Part shown: in pieces, positions 8,645-17,293 of the stretch
Layout of the letters: each line of letters opens with the position of its first letter
Position numbering within the stretch: the first letter of the stretch is position 1
From: Amycolatopsis taiwanensis DSM 45107
Lineage (GTDB): Bacteria > Actinomycetota > Actinomycetes > Mycobacteriales > Pseudonocardiaceae
NCBI RefSeq assembly: GCF_000519205.1
Contig: NZ_JAFB01000057.1
Span: 1 to 32,315, forward strand
Reading direction: 5' to 3'
DNA: 32,315 nucleotides
The notes under the pieces: model-generated
Database searches by the model: none
What the model was told of the DNA's origin: nothing
Seen by the model: only the letters and a program-made list of their open reading frames with translations
Translations under genes and position numbers: made by a program

Positions 8645-9295
8645 TCAGGGGTCGTCGAGCAGCGCCAGCGCCGTGGCGCGGCCGGCGTCGTCCGGGGCTG
8701 ACTGCCCGGCCACGCGCAGCACCGCATCGGCACCGTGGCGGGCGTACGCATCGATATCCAGTCGCGGCTCGTCCCGGCGCACGACGGTGACGCTCTCCAC
8801 CAAGCCGAACACGAGATCGGCGCGGGTGGCCGCGGGCACCTCGTCCGGGACCTGCTCGATCAGGGCACGGTAGGCGGACTTGAGCTCGGCGCGTTCGGCC
8901 CGGAAGGTGGCCAGCCCGGGCGCGGCGATCTCGGGCAGCAGGTACAGCGCCCCGAGGTTGTGACGGGCGGTGCCCAGCAGCCGGATGTCCGAGTAGGCCA
9001 GCGCCCACAGGCGCGCCCCTGCGGCGACACGTGACGGCAGCAGCCGGCGCGCGACCGCGAGGGACGGGCGCACGGTCTCGGCCAGCAGGGCACAGAGGAT
9101 GTCTTCCTTGGCCGGGAAGTGGTAGTAGAGCGTGGCCTGGCGCAGCCCGGCCCGTTCGGCGACCGCCCGGGTGCTGGTGGCGGCGTAGCCGGTGGTGGCG
9201 AACAGCTCGGCCGCCGCCTCCAGGACGGCCTGCTTCGCGTCCTGGCTGCTCGCCGCGGCTCCGCTGGCTCTGGGCCGCCCCACCCCGCTGCTCAC
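8645..9295 (-). CDS. TetR family transcriptional regulator
   Basis: A 216-residue TetR-type repressor. The N-terminal helix-turn-helix domain is clear (VLEAAAELFATTGYAATSTR, then AERAGLRQATLYYHFPAKEDI, residues about 25-70). The C-terminal ligand domain is not diagnostic. Translation starts at GTG 9295 (MSSGVGRPRAS). The gene is transcribed away from the permease and carboxylase operon that starts at 9465, and a strong palindrome lies in the 169-bp gap (9414-9437), so it probably represses that operon and possibly itself. The inducer is unknown; guanidine, urea or a derived compound is the obvious candidate. Confidence 0.9.
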   Translation of the reverse strand: MSSGVGRPRASGAAASSQDAKQAVLEAAAELFATTGYAATSTRAVAERAGLRQATLYYHFPAKEDILCALLAETVRPSLAVARRLLPSRVAAGARLWALAYSDIRLLGTARHNLGALYLLPEIAAPGLATFRAERAELKSAYRALIEQVPDEVPAATRADLVFGLVESVTVVRRDEPRLDIDAYARHGADAVLRVAGQSAPDDAGRATALALLDDP

Positions 9296-9298
9296 TGC

Positions 9299-9360
9299 CC
9301 CATCGTGCCAGCCCCGGTCACGTTACGGCCGGGGCCGGCATCTCGTAACACGACGATGGG
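9299..9360. other. Nested inverted repeats in tetR/permease intergenic region
   Basis: Two nested complementary arms are visible: an outer pair CCCATCGT (9299-9306) with ACGATGGG (9353-9360), and an inner pair GCCCCGG (9311-9317) with CCGGGGC (9329-9335). It could be an RNA stem in the 5' leader of either divergent transcript, or a double regulator site. It does not match the guanidine riboswitch sequences I know. Confidence 0.3.
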
Positions 9361-9413
9361 CGAGTTCACCTCACGCTAACCGGGCCGAGACCGCCAGGTA
9401 GCAGGGCGGACCT

Positions 9414-9437
9414 AATTTCTGTCGATCGATCGAAATT
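9414..9437. promoter_or_regulatory. 24-bp palindrome, candidate TetR operator
   Basis: AATTTC-TG-TCGATCGA-TC-GAAATT forms a near-perfect palindrome in which 10 of 12 base pairs match about the centre at 9425/9426. It is markedly more A/T-rich than its surroundings and ends 28 bp before the permease start at 9465. Size, symmetry and position fit a TetR-family operator overlapping the operon promoter. Confidence 0.55.
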
Positions 9438-9464
9438 CGCTTACCCGCATGGACGGGAGTCGCC

Positions 9465-10976
9465 ATGTCCCCCACGGTCCCCACCGGTGAGCTCGCCGAA
9501 TTCGGCTACCGGCAGGAGTTGCGCCGCAGTCTCGGCGGGTTCTCGGCCTTCGCCGCCGGGTTCTCCTTCGTATCGATCCTCACCACCGTCTTCCAGCTGT
9601 TCGGCTTCGGCTATTCCTTCGGCGGCACGCTGTTCTTCTGGACCTGGCCGGTGGTGCTGGCCGGGCAGCTCATGGTGGCGCTCAACTTCGCCGAACTCGC
9701 CGCCCGCTACCCGCTGGCCGGCTCGGTCTATCAATGGGCCAAGCAGCTCACCAGGGGATTCCGGGGCTGGCTGGCGGGCTGGATGATGCTCATCGGCTGC
9801 GTGGTCGCCCTGGCCGCGGCCGCGATCGCCCTGCAGGTCGTGCTGCCGTCGGTCTGGGGCGGCTTCCAGCTCGTCGGCGGGGACCCGTCGATCACCTCGG
9901 CCACCGGCGCCACCAACGCCGTGCTGCTGGGCACGATGCTGCTGGTTTTCACCACGGCGGTCAACGCGATCAGCGTGCGGCTGATGGCGCGGATCAACGA
10001 CCTCGGGGTGGCCGCCGAACTGGCCGGGGTCGTGGTGCTGACCGTCGGTCTGGTGACGTTCGCGGTCCGCGGCCCGCGGATCGTCGTCCAGGACATTCCG
10101 GGTGTGACGGGCGCATCCGGCACCGGCTTCGGCGCGCTACTGGCGTCGGCGTTGGCCGCCGCATACGTGCTCTACGGCTTCGACACCGCCGCATCGGTGT
10201 CGGAAGAGACGAAGAACGCGCGCCGCGCGGCTCCCCGGGCGGTGCTGCGGGCCCTGCTGATCTCCGGGCTGGGCGGGCTTGTCGTGGTGCTGCTGGCGCT
10301 GATGGCCGCGCCCAGTCTCACCGACGGGCAGTTGGCGACCTACGGCCTGCCCTACGTGATCACCTCGGTGTTCGGTGACCCGTTCGGCCGGATCTTCCTC
10401 GCCGACGTCGCCATCGCCGTGGTCGTGTGCACGTTGACCATCCAGACCGGCACGATCCGGCTGTTGTACTCCATGGCGCGCGACGGCGCGCTGCCGTTCT
10501 CGGACCGGCTGTCCAAGGTCAACCCGCGCACCGGCACACCGATCGCGCCCGCGATCTCCTCCGGTGCCCTGGCCATCGCGCTGCTGTTGCTCAACCTCGG
10601 CAACTCGACCCTGTTCGCCAGCCTCACCGCAACCTCGGTGGTCGTGGTGTACCTGGCCTACCTGCTGGTGACCACACCGCTGCTGGGCAAGCGCCTCCGG
10701 CGAGGACTGCCGGAGGCGAAGCCGGGCTGGTTCTCGCTCGGCCGGTGGGCGCTGCCGGTCAACGTCGCGGCCGTCGCCTACGGACTGGCCATGATCGTCA
10801 ACATCGCCTGGCCGCGCAGCGAGGTCTACGACCGCGCCGGGACCGGCTCGGTCTGGATGCTGCTGTTCCCACTGGAGTTCGCCGCCGCGGCGCTGCTCGC
10901 CGGCTGGTTGTGCTGGCGCCGCCTGCGCGCCACCCGGCCCGCCATCACGATCCTTCCGGAAGGAGCCCTGCCATGA
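9465..10976 (+). CDS. APC-superfamily permease (amino acid/amine type)
   Basis: A 503-residue transporter with about 12 hydrophobic segments. The N-terminus (LRRSLGGFSAFAAGFSFVSI, then AELAARYPLAGSVYQWAKQL) is the APC (amino acid/polyamine/organocation) signature, and GFDTAASVSEETKNARRAAP is the conserved loop after helix 6. ATG 9465 follows GACGGGAGTCGCC. It is the first gene of a five-gene operon and overlaps the next gene by ATGA (10973-10976). Its neighbours are a urea/guanidine carboxylase system, so it most likely imports guanidine, urea or a guanidino compound. That substrate is inferred from context; the family itself carries many amines and amino acids. Confidence 0.88.
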   Translation: MSPTVPTGELAEFGYRQELRRSLGGFSAFAAGFSFVSILTTVFQLFGFGYSFGGTLFFWTWPVVLAGQLMVALNFAELAARYPLAGSVYQWAKQLTRGFRGWLAGWMMLIGCVVALAAAAIALQVVLPSVWGGFQLVGGDPSITSATGATNAVLLGTMLLVFTTAVNAISVRLMARINDLGVAAELAGVVVLTVGLVTFAVRGPRIVVQDIPGVTGASGTGFGALLASALAAAYVLYGFDTAASVSEETKNARRAAPRAVLRALLISGLGGLVVVLLALMAAPSLTDGQLATYGLPYVITSVFGDPFGRIFLADVAIAVVVCTLTIQTGTIRLLYSMARDGALPFSDRLSKVNPRTGTPIAPAISSGALAIALLLLNLGNSTLFASLTATSVVVVYLAYLLVTTPLLGKRLRRGLPEAKPGWFSLGRWALPVNVAAVAYGLAMIVNIAWPRSEVYDRAGTGSVWMLLFPLEFAAAALLAGWLCWRRLRATRPAITILPEGALP

Positions 10977-11803
10977 GCACCGCAACCACCTACGGCGCCC
11001 GCGAGCACGCCCGCGCCCAGGCCGGCGCCGTCGTCGAGACCATGCCGACGATCCCGGCCGCCGATTGGCCCGAACCGCCATCCGGGGTCGACGCCGAGCG
11101 GCTGATCTGGGCGGAGATCGTCGCCGGCGGCGGGTACACGCACAAGGTGCTGGCCCGGGGCAGCGAGCTGCAGCTGACCGACCTGCGTGGCGACGCATGC
11201 GCGCATTTGTTGCTGTACAACGCCGACGCCCCGTGGGAGCGGCTGAACGTGGCCGACACGGTCAAGATCCAGTGGAACGCCTACCTGGGCGAGTCGATGG
11301 TGTTGCTCTCCGACCAGGCCCACGTGCTCGCCACCATCGTCAGCGACGACTCCGGCCGGCACGACACGTTGTGCGGCACCTCGACGGTCGCCACCAACAC
11401 CGAACGGTACGGCGACGGCAGCCCGCACGGCCCGGCCCCCGCCGGGCTGGCGCTGTTCACCCTCGCGGCGGCCAAACACGGGCTCGGGCCCAGGGACATC
11501 CCGCCGAACCTGTCGCTGTTCCAAGGTGTGCGGGTGGGCGAGAGCGGGGAACTGGATTTCACCGGCTCCGCCGGGGCCGGCCGCTCGGTGCTCCTGCGGG
11601 CCGAGATGCCGTTGATCGTGCTCATCGTCAACGTGCCCCACCCGCTGGATCCGCGTCCGGACTACACCGTCACCCCGCTGCGGGTCATCGCCTGGCGCGC
11701 ACAGCCGTCCACGCCGAAAGGTCCTGAGTGGACGTCGAATCCGGAGACGCGGCGCGCATTCGAGAACACCGCCGACCACCTCATCGGGAGGGGAATCTCA
11801 TGA
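10973..11803 (+). CDS. DUF1989 protein, urea amidolyase-associated protein 1 (UAAP1); probable carboxyguanidine deiminase subunit
   Basis: A 276-residue DUF1989 protein. Visible family motifs are GSELQLTDLRGDACAHLLLY, SDDSGRHDTLCGTS and FTLAAAKHGLGPRDIPPNLS. Proteins of this family always occur near urea carboxylase genes and were long named urea amidolyase-associated protein 1. Published biochemical work on such pairs showed that the two DUF1989 proteins together form a carboxyguanidine deiminase, which turns carboxylated guanidine into allophanate and ammonia. The Arg-His-Asp plus Cys motif (GRHDTLC) is probably part of the metal-binding active site. The start overlaps the permease stop (ATGA) and the end overlaps the next DUF1989 gene (ATGA, 11800-11803), which fits co-production of two subunits. 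Confidence 0.9.
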   Translation: MSTATTYGAREHARAQAGAVVETMPTIPAADWPEPPSGVDAERLIWAEIVAGGGYTHKVLARGSELQLTDLRGDACAHLLLYNADAPWERLNVADTVKIQWNAYLGESMVLLSDQAHVLATIVSDDSGRHDTLCGTSTVATNTERYGDGSPHGPAPAGLALFTLAAAKHGLGPRDIPPNLSLFQGVRVGESGELDFTGSAGAGRSVLLRAEMPLIVLIVNVPHPLDPRPDYTVTPLRVIAWRAQPSTPKGPEWTSNPETRRAFENTADHLIGRGIS

Positions 11804-12414
11804 TCACCGTACTGGATGCGGAGGTGCCGGCAAGGGCACCCTTCTCCACCATCGTCGAAAAAGGACAGTCGCTGACGATCACCGATCTCGGCGGCAACCA
11901 GGCGGTCGACTTCCTGGCCTACGACGCCGCCGACCATGGCAAGCGCTACAGCGCCGCGACCACGATCGCCGCCCAGCGCAATATTTTCCTCACCACGGGC
12001 AGTGTGCTGCGCACGCAAGAAGGCACGCCGCTCATGACGCTCACCGCGGACACCTGCGGCCGGCACGACACGATCGGCGGCGCCTGCAGCAAAGAGTCCA
12101 ACACACTGCGCTATGGGCAGCACACCCGCTTCCAGCACGCATGCGTGGAGAACTTCCTCATCGAGGGCGCCCGGTGGGGCCTGGGCAAGCGGGACCTGGT
12201 CAGCAACGTCAACTGGTACATGAACGTTCCGGTCGAGACCGATGGGACGCTCGGCATCGTCGATGGCATCTCCGCGCCGGGACTGTTGGTCCGGCTGCGC
12301 GCGGAGACGGACACGCTGGTGTTGGTGTCGAACTGCCCACAGCTCAACAACCCCTGCAACGGGTTCGACCCGACGCCGGTCCGGATCACGGTCACCGAGG
12401 GCGGTGCGCGGTGA
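11800..12414 (+). CDS. DUF1989 protein, urea amidolyase-associated protein 2 (UAAP2); probable carboxyguanidine deiminase subunit
   Basis: A 204-residue DUF1989 protein, shorter than and homologous to its upstream partner. Motifs include KGQSLTITDLGGNQAVDFLA, LTADTCGRHDTIGGACSKES and NFLIEGARWGLGKRDLVSNV. The frame is open from 11728, but the chosen start is ATG 11800, which overlaps the upstream stop (ATGA) and is preceded by GGGAGGGG. The end overlaps the carboxylase start (GTGA, 12411-12414). Together with UAAP1 it is expected to remove one nitrogen from carboxyguanidine as ammonia, giving allophanate. The assignment of two subunits rests on published work on homologous pairs. Confidence 0.9.
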   Translation: MITVLDAEVPARAPFSTIVEKGQSLTITDLGGNQAVDFLAYDAADHGKRYSAATTIAAQRNIFLTTGSVLRTQEGTPLMTLTADTCGRHDTIGGACSKESNTLRYGQHTRFQHACVENFLIEGARWGLGKRDLVSNVNWYMNVPVETDGTLGIVDGISAPGLLVRLRAETDTLVLVSNCPQLNNPCNGFDPTPVRITVTEGGAR

Positions 12415-15400
12415 AGCTGCTGATCGCCAACCGCGGCGAGATCGCCGTCCGCATCCTGCGCACGGCCCGTGACCTGGGAATCCGAAGTGTCGCCGGGTAC
12501 TCGGACGCCGACCGCACCGCGCCACACGTGCGGCTCGCCGACCAAACCATCCGATTAGGACCCGCACCCGCCCGGGAGAGTTACCTTGATGCGGAAGCGA
12601 TCGTGCGCGCGGCGCACGACACCGGTGCGGACGCGATCCACCCCGGCTACGGCTTCCTGTCCGAGGACGCAACCTTCGCTCGCGCCGCGGAGGCGGCGGG
12701 CGTCACGTTCGTCGGGCCCGCACCCGAACACATCGAGGTGTTCGGGAGTAAGCACACCGCCCGGGAGAAGGCGGCCGCCGCCGGGGTGCCGCTGCTGCCC
12801 GGCACGGGCCTGCTCGACGATCTCGGCGAGGCACTGGCCGCGGCCGGTGAGATCGGCTACCCGGTCATGCTCAAGGCGACCGGCGGCGGTGGCGGCATCG
12901 GCATGCGCGCCTGCCACACCCCGGACGAGCTGCGCACCGCCTGGGAATCGGTGCAAAGCATTGCGGCCAAAGGCTTCGCCACCCCCGGCGTGTTTCTCGA
13001 ACGGCTCGTGCGGCGGGCGCGGCACATCGAGGTGCAACTGTTCGGCGACGGCGAGGGTCAGGTGCTGGCGCTGGGTACCCGGGACTGCACGTTGCAGCGC
13101 CGCAACCAGAAGGTCGTCGAAGAATGCCCGGCCCCCGGGTTGCCGGAGGCCGTGTCGAAGCGGCTGGTCGACGTGGCCGTCGCGCTGGGCGAGTCGGTGC
13201 GGTACCGGTCGGCGGGCACGGTCGAGTTCGTCTACGACCTCGAGCGCCAGGAGGCGGCGTTCCTGGAGGTCAACACCCGGCTGCAGGTCGAGCACCCGGT
13301 GACCGAGGCGGTTTACGGGGTCGATCTGGTCGCGTGGATGCTCCGGCTGGCCGGCGGCGACCGGACCATGTTCACCACTCCCCCAGCGCCGCACGGGCAC
13401 GCGGTCGAGGCCCGCGTCTATGCCGAGGATCCGGCCGCCGGGTACCGGCCCAGCGCCGGTCTGGTGACCGGGGTCCAGTTCCCGGCGGGCACGCGGGTCG
13501 ACACCTGGGTCGAGGCCGGCTGTGCGGTCACCACCCACTACGACCCGTTGCTGGCCAAGGTGATCGTGTCCGGCGAGGATCGGCCCGCCGCACTGAAGCG
13601 GTTCGGGGCGGCGCTCGCCGGGACCCGGATCGACGGCATCCGCACCAACCTGGGCCAACTGCGCGCCGCGGCCACGAACCCGGACTTCCTTCAGGTGCGG
13701 CATTGCACCACGACGCTCGACGGCATCGAAGACGCCGACGCGCGCATCGACGTCCTCCGCGGCGGCACGTCGACCACCGTGCAGGAGTGGCCGGGCCGCA
13801 CCGGCTACTGGCACGTCGGGGTGCCGCCGAGCGGGCCGATGGACGACCTGTCGTTCCGGCTGGGCAACCTGGCCATCGGCAACGGCGAGGGTGCGCCCGG
13901 ACTGGAGTGCACTGTGGACGGTCCGGCACTGCGATTCAGCCACCGCACCGTCGTCTGCGTCACCGGCGCACCCGCCGAGGTCACCGTGGACGGCACGCGT
14001 GTTCCACAGTGGACACAGGTTACGGTACCGGCCGGAGGCGAACTGGACGTCGGCCCGTGCACGCTCGGTCTGCGTACGTATGTGCTCGTGCGTGGTGGGC
14101 TGGACGTGCCCGCGTTCCTCGGCAGCAAGACAACCTTCACGCTCGGGCGGTTCGGCGGCCACGGCGGGCGTGCCCTGACCGCCGGTGACGTACTCGTCCC
14201 CGGCGGCGAACCGGACACCCCGGCCGGTGGCGAGGTTCCCGCGAGATGGCGGCCGGTCTTCGGGCCGCACTGGGAGATCGGGACGGTCGAAGGCCCGCAC
14301 GCCGCGCCGGAGTTCTTCACGCGCGAGGACATCGACGCTTTCTACGCCGCGACGTGGCGGGTGCACTTCAACTCCGCCCGAACCGGGGTGCGACTCGTCG
14401 GCCCCCGTCCCGGCTGGGCGCGGGCCGACGGTGGCGAGGCCGGGCTGCACCCGTCGAACATCCACGACACGCCGTACTCGGTCGGCGCCGTCGACTACAC
14501 CGGCGACCTGCCGATCCTGCTCGGCCCGGACGGTCCGAGCCTCGGCGGGTTCGTCTGTCCCGCCACCGTCGTAACCGGGCAACGGTGGAAGCTGGGCCAG
14601 CTACGGCCCGGCGACACCGTGCGGTTCGTGCCCGTCGACGCGGAGCAAGCAGGGCGGCTGCGGCGCGAACCGGTCGTCGTGCCCGTCGCCACGCCCCTGT
14701 CGGACGGCGGCGTCCTCGGGAGCCTCGATGCCACCGACGAGCGACCAGAAGTCACCTACCGGCGCAGCGGGGACGACAACCTGCTCATCGAGTACGGGCC
14801 GATGAAGCTCGACCTCGCGCTGCGGATGCGGGTGCATGCGCTCGCCGAACGGCTCGCGGCCGCGGGCGTGCCGGGCATCGTGGACATCACACCCGGCATC
14901 CGCTCGCTCCAGGTGCATACCGACCCCGATCAGCTGTCCGTGGCCAAGACACTCGGCCTGGTGCGGGAACTCGAGACAGACCTGCCGTCGACCGGGGACC
15001 TCGCGGTGCCCAGCCGGACCGTGCGACTGCCGTTGTCGTGGGACGATCCCGCCACGCGCGAAGCGATCCGGCGGTACCTGGCGGGCGTACGCGCGGACGC
15101 GCCGTGGTGCCCGTGGAACATCGAGTTCATCCGCCGCGTCAACGGTCTGTCCAGTGTGGACGACGTGTACCGGATCGTGTTCGACGCGGAGTACCTGGTG
15201 CTCGGGCTGGGTGACGTGTACCTGGGCGCGCCGGTCGCCACGCCGCTCGACCCGCGGCACCGGCTGCTCACCACGAAGTACAACCCGGCGCGCACCTGGA
15301 CGGCGGAGAACTCGGTCGGCATCGGCGGCGCCTACCTGTGCGTCTACGGCATGGAAGGGCCGGGTGGATACCAGCTCGTCGGGCGCACGGTCAAGGTCTG

Positions 15401-15953
15401 GCACGGCTGGCGCCGGCGCGGACCCTCTCCCTGCCTGTTGCGGTACTTCGACCGAATCTCCTGGTACCCGGTCTCTGCCGAGGAACTGCTCGAACTGCGC
15501 GCCGCGAGCGCGGCCGGGCAGCTCGAACTCGACATCGCCGACGGGGAGTTCACGCTGGCCGGCTACCAGCGGTTCCTGGCCGTCAACGCCGAGTCCATCG
15601 CCGGGTTCCGGGCCCGCCAAGCCGAAGCGTTCGAAGCAGAACGACGAGCGTGGGCGGCGGCCGGCGAGTTCGACCCGCGACCCGAGCCGGAACCGGTATC
15701 GGTATCCGCCGCCCGGGTGTCGGCGCTGACGGGCGGACAAGTCGTGACAGCCCCGTTCGCGGCCACGGTTTGGCGGGTCGATGTCCGCCCCGGCGACCGT
15801 GTCGAGAAAGCCCAGCCCCTCATGGCAGTGGAGGCGATGAAGACCGAGACACTCCTGCCCTCGCCCGCGCCGGGCGTGGTGGTGGAACTGCTGGTGGAGC
15901 CCGGAAGCGAGGTCGCCTCCGGCACCCCCGTAGCCGTGCTGGGGCCGGCATGA
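12411..15953 (+). CDS. Biotin-dependent urea carboxylase-family enzyme (probable guanidine carboxylase)
   Basis: A 1180-residue single-chain carboxylase with full domain order. Biotin carboxylase comes first (IANRGEIAVRILRTARDLGI at the start, ATP-grasp loop KATGGGGGIGMR, then FLEVNTRLQVEHPVTE). Next is the KipA/AHS2 half (from about VQEWPGRTGYWHVGVPPSGP), then the KipI/AHS1 half (NLLIEYGPMKLDLALRMR), and a C-terminal biotinyl domain with VEAMKTE, the biotinylated lysine being about Lys1144. It carboxylates urea or guanidine using ATP and bicarbonate. Because both DUF1989 deiminase genes lie directly upstream with 4-bp overlaps, guanidine is the more likely substrate. GTG 12411 gives the canonical N-terminus. 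The stop overlaps atzF (ATGA, 15950-15953). Confidence 0.92.
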   Translation: MKLLIANRGEIAVRILRTARDLGIRSVAGYSDADRTAPHVRLADQTIRLGPAPARESYLDAEAIVRAAHDTGADAIHPGYGFLSEDATFARAAEAAGVTFVGPAPEHIEVFGSKHTAREKAAAAGVPLLPGTGLLDDLGEALAAAGEIGYPVMLKATGGGGGIGMRACHTPDELRTAWESVQSIAAKGFATPGVFLERLVRRARHIEVQLFGDGEGQVLALGTRDCTLQRRNQKVVEECPAPGLPEAVSKRLVDVAVALGESVRYRSAGTVEFVYDLERQEAAFLEVNTRLQVEHPVTEAVYGVDLVAWMLRLAGGDRTMFTTPPAPHGHAVEARVYAEDPAAGYRPSAGLVTGVQFPAGTRVDTWVEAGCAVTTHYDPLLAKVIVSGEDRPAALKRFGAALAGTRIDGIRTNLGQLRAAATNPDFLQVRHCTTTLDGIEDADARIDVLRGGTSTTVQEWPGRTGYWHVGVPPSGPMDDLSFRLGNLAIGNGEGAPGLECTVDGPALRFSHRTVVCVTGAPAEVTVDGTRVPQWTQVTVPAGGELDVGPCTLGLRTYVLVRGGLDVPAFLGSKTTFTLGRFGGHGGRALTAGDVLVPGGEPDTPAGGEVPARWRPVFGPHWEIGTVEGPHAAPEFFTREDIDAFYAATWRVHFNSARTGVRLVGPRPGWARADGGEAGLHPSNIHDTPYSVGAVDYTGDLPILLGPDGPSLGGFVCPATVVTGQRWKLGQLRPGDTVRFVPVDAEQAGRLRREPVVVPVATPLSDGGVLGSLDATDERPEVTYRRSGDDNLLIEYGPMKLDLALRMRVHALAERLAAAGVPGIVDITPGIRSLQVHTDPDQLSVAKTLGLVRELETDLPSTGDLAVPSRTVRLPLSWDDPATREAIRRYLAGVRADAPWCPWNIEFIRRVNGLSSVDDVYRIVFDAEYLVLGLGDVYLGAPVATPLDPRHRLLTTKYNPARTWTAENSVGIGGAYLCVYGMEGPGGYQLVGRTVKVWHGWRRRGPSPCLLRYFDRISWYPVSAEELLELRAASAAGQLELDIADGEFTLAGYQRFLAVNAESIAGFRARQAEAFEAERRAWAAAGEFDPRPEPEPVSVSAARVSALTGGQVVTAPFAATVWRVDVRPGDRVEKAQPLMAVEAMKTETLLPSPAPGVVVELLVEPGSEVASGTPVAVLGPA

Positions 15954-17293
15954 CGCGCCTCGTGGAGAATCCGGTCGAGCGGGTCCGGGCCGCTTACCGC
16001 CGGATCGCGGAGGTCGACCGGCCCGAGGTGTGGATCACCCTGCGCGACGAGCGAGAGGTGCTGGCCGAGGCGGCCGGCACGCGGCCCGGCCTGCCGCTGG
16101 CCGGCCTGGTGTGCGCGGTCAAGGACAACATCGACGTGGCGGGTCTGCCGACCACCGCGGCGTGCCCGGCCTTCGCCTACACCCCGGCGCGCAGCGCGAC
16201 CGCGGTCCGCCGGCTCACCGACGCCGGGGCGATCGTGCTCGGCAAGACCAACCTCGACCAGTTCGCCACCGGCCTGGTCGGCACGCGCAGCCCGTACGGC
16301 GCCGTGCGGCACGCCGAGCAGCCGGAGAAGATCTCCGGCGGGTCCAGTTCGGGCTCCGCCGTCACGGTCGCGCTCGGGATCGTGGACTTCGCGATCGGCA
16401 CGGACACCGCCGGATCGGGCCGCGTACCGGCCGCACTGCACGGGATCGTCGGGCTCAAGCCCACGCTGGGACTCGTGCCCACCACGGGCGTGGTTCCGGC
16501 CGCGCGGCCGTACGACTGCGTCAGCGTGTTCGCCCCCAGCCTCGCCCTCGGCCGGCGCGCGCTGGCAGTGCTGACGGGGCCGGAGCCGGCAGCTCCCGCC
16601 AGCCGTGACTGGCCCGCCTCTGCGCGGTTCGCCGCCGCAGCAGCGCCCGCAGTGGCCGTACCGTCCCCGGCCGGGCTCGAACCGCTGTCACCATGGGCCT
16701 GTGCCACGTTCAACGACGCTGTGAAACGCCTGCGCACCAACGGTGTTCGAGTGTCCGAAGTAGATGTCGGTGTGTTCCTCGATGCGGGCAAGCTGCTCTA
16801 CGAGGGTGCGCTGGTCGCCGAGCGGTATGCGGCCGTCGGCGAGTTCATCGAAACGCATCGAGCCGGCGTCGATCCGACCGTCGCGGGAATCATCCTCGCC
16901 GCGGGCACGTTGCCCGCGCACCGGCTGGCGGCCGACCAGGCCCGGCTCGCCCGCTGCCGGGCCGTTGCCGCGGAGGCCATGGCCGGGTTCGACGCGCTGC
17001 TGCTGCCCACCACCACCGGCCATCCGACGATCGCCGAGGTGGCGGCCGATCCGGTCGGGGTGAACAGCCGGCTGGGCACCTACACGACCTTCGTGAACCT
17101 GCTGGACCTCGCGGCCGTCGCCGTGCCCGCGGGCCGCGCCGACGGCAGCCCGTTCGGCGTCAGCGTGATCACCCGCGCGTTCGACGACCACGTGGCCCTG
17201 GACATCGCGGCACTGCTGGTCGACGTCAAGGGCGCAACTGGCGAAGTGTGTACCCGTGCCCCGTGGGATCCAGTGTCCGGGTCGCCTGCTTGA
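15950..17293 (+). CDS. atzF: Allophanate hydrolase, amidase domain only, altered C-terminus
   Basis: An amidase-signature enzyme of 447 residues that hydrolyses allophanate, the last step of guanidine or urea breakdown by this route. The Ser-cisSer-Lys triad is intact: Lys58 (AVKDNIDVAG), the GGSSSGS segment (cis-Ser about 132) and Ser156 in GTDTAGSGRVP. Full-length homologues continue into a separate C-terminal domain of roughly 120-150 residues that assists decarboxylation of the product. Here the protein ends after DDHVALDIAALLV with an unrelated-looking tail (from about residue 425), which overlaps the 3' end of the convergent sigma/integrase gene by 68 bp. The gene was probably cut by a rearrangement. 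Amidase-only enzymes can still act because N-carboxycarbamate breaks down spontaneously. The start overlaps the carboxylase stop. Confidence 0.87.
   Translation: MTRLVENPVERVRAAYRRIAEVDRPEVWITLRDEREVLAEAAGTRPGLPLAGLVCAVKDNIDVAGLPTTAACPAFAYTPARSATAVRRLTDAGAIVLGKTNLDQFATGLVGTRSPYGAVRHAEQPEKISGGSSSGSAVTVALGIVDFAIGTDTAGSGRVPAALHGIVGLKPTLGLVPTTGVVPAARPYDCVSVFAPSLALGRRALAVLTGPEPAAPASRDWPASARFAAAAAPAVAVPSPAGLEPLSPWACATFNDAVKRLRTNGVRVSEVDVGVFLDAGKLLYEGALVAERYAAVGEFIETHRAGVDPTVAGIILAAGTLPAHRLAADQARLARCRAVAAEAMAGFDALLLPTTTGHPTIAEVAADPVGVNSRLGTYTTFVNLLDLAAVAVPAGRADGSPFGVSVITRAFDDHVALDIAALLVDVKGATGEVCTRAPWDPVSGSPA

Noticed and set aside
9299..9464. Possible guanidine riboswitch upstream of the guanidine/urea-type operon.
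   Set aside because: The region does not show the conserved sequences of guanidine-I, -II or -III classes that I know. Only generic inverted repeats are present.
302..15953. Many long open frames opposite or out of frame with the operon genes, for example opposite the dehydrogenase and the carboxylase.
   Set aside because: They are arginine-, glycine- and alanine-rich shadow frames expected in GC-rich DNA, without recognisable domains or ribosome binding sites.
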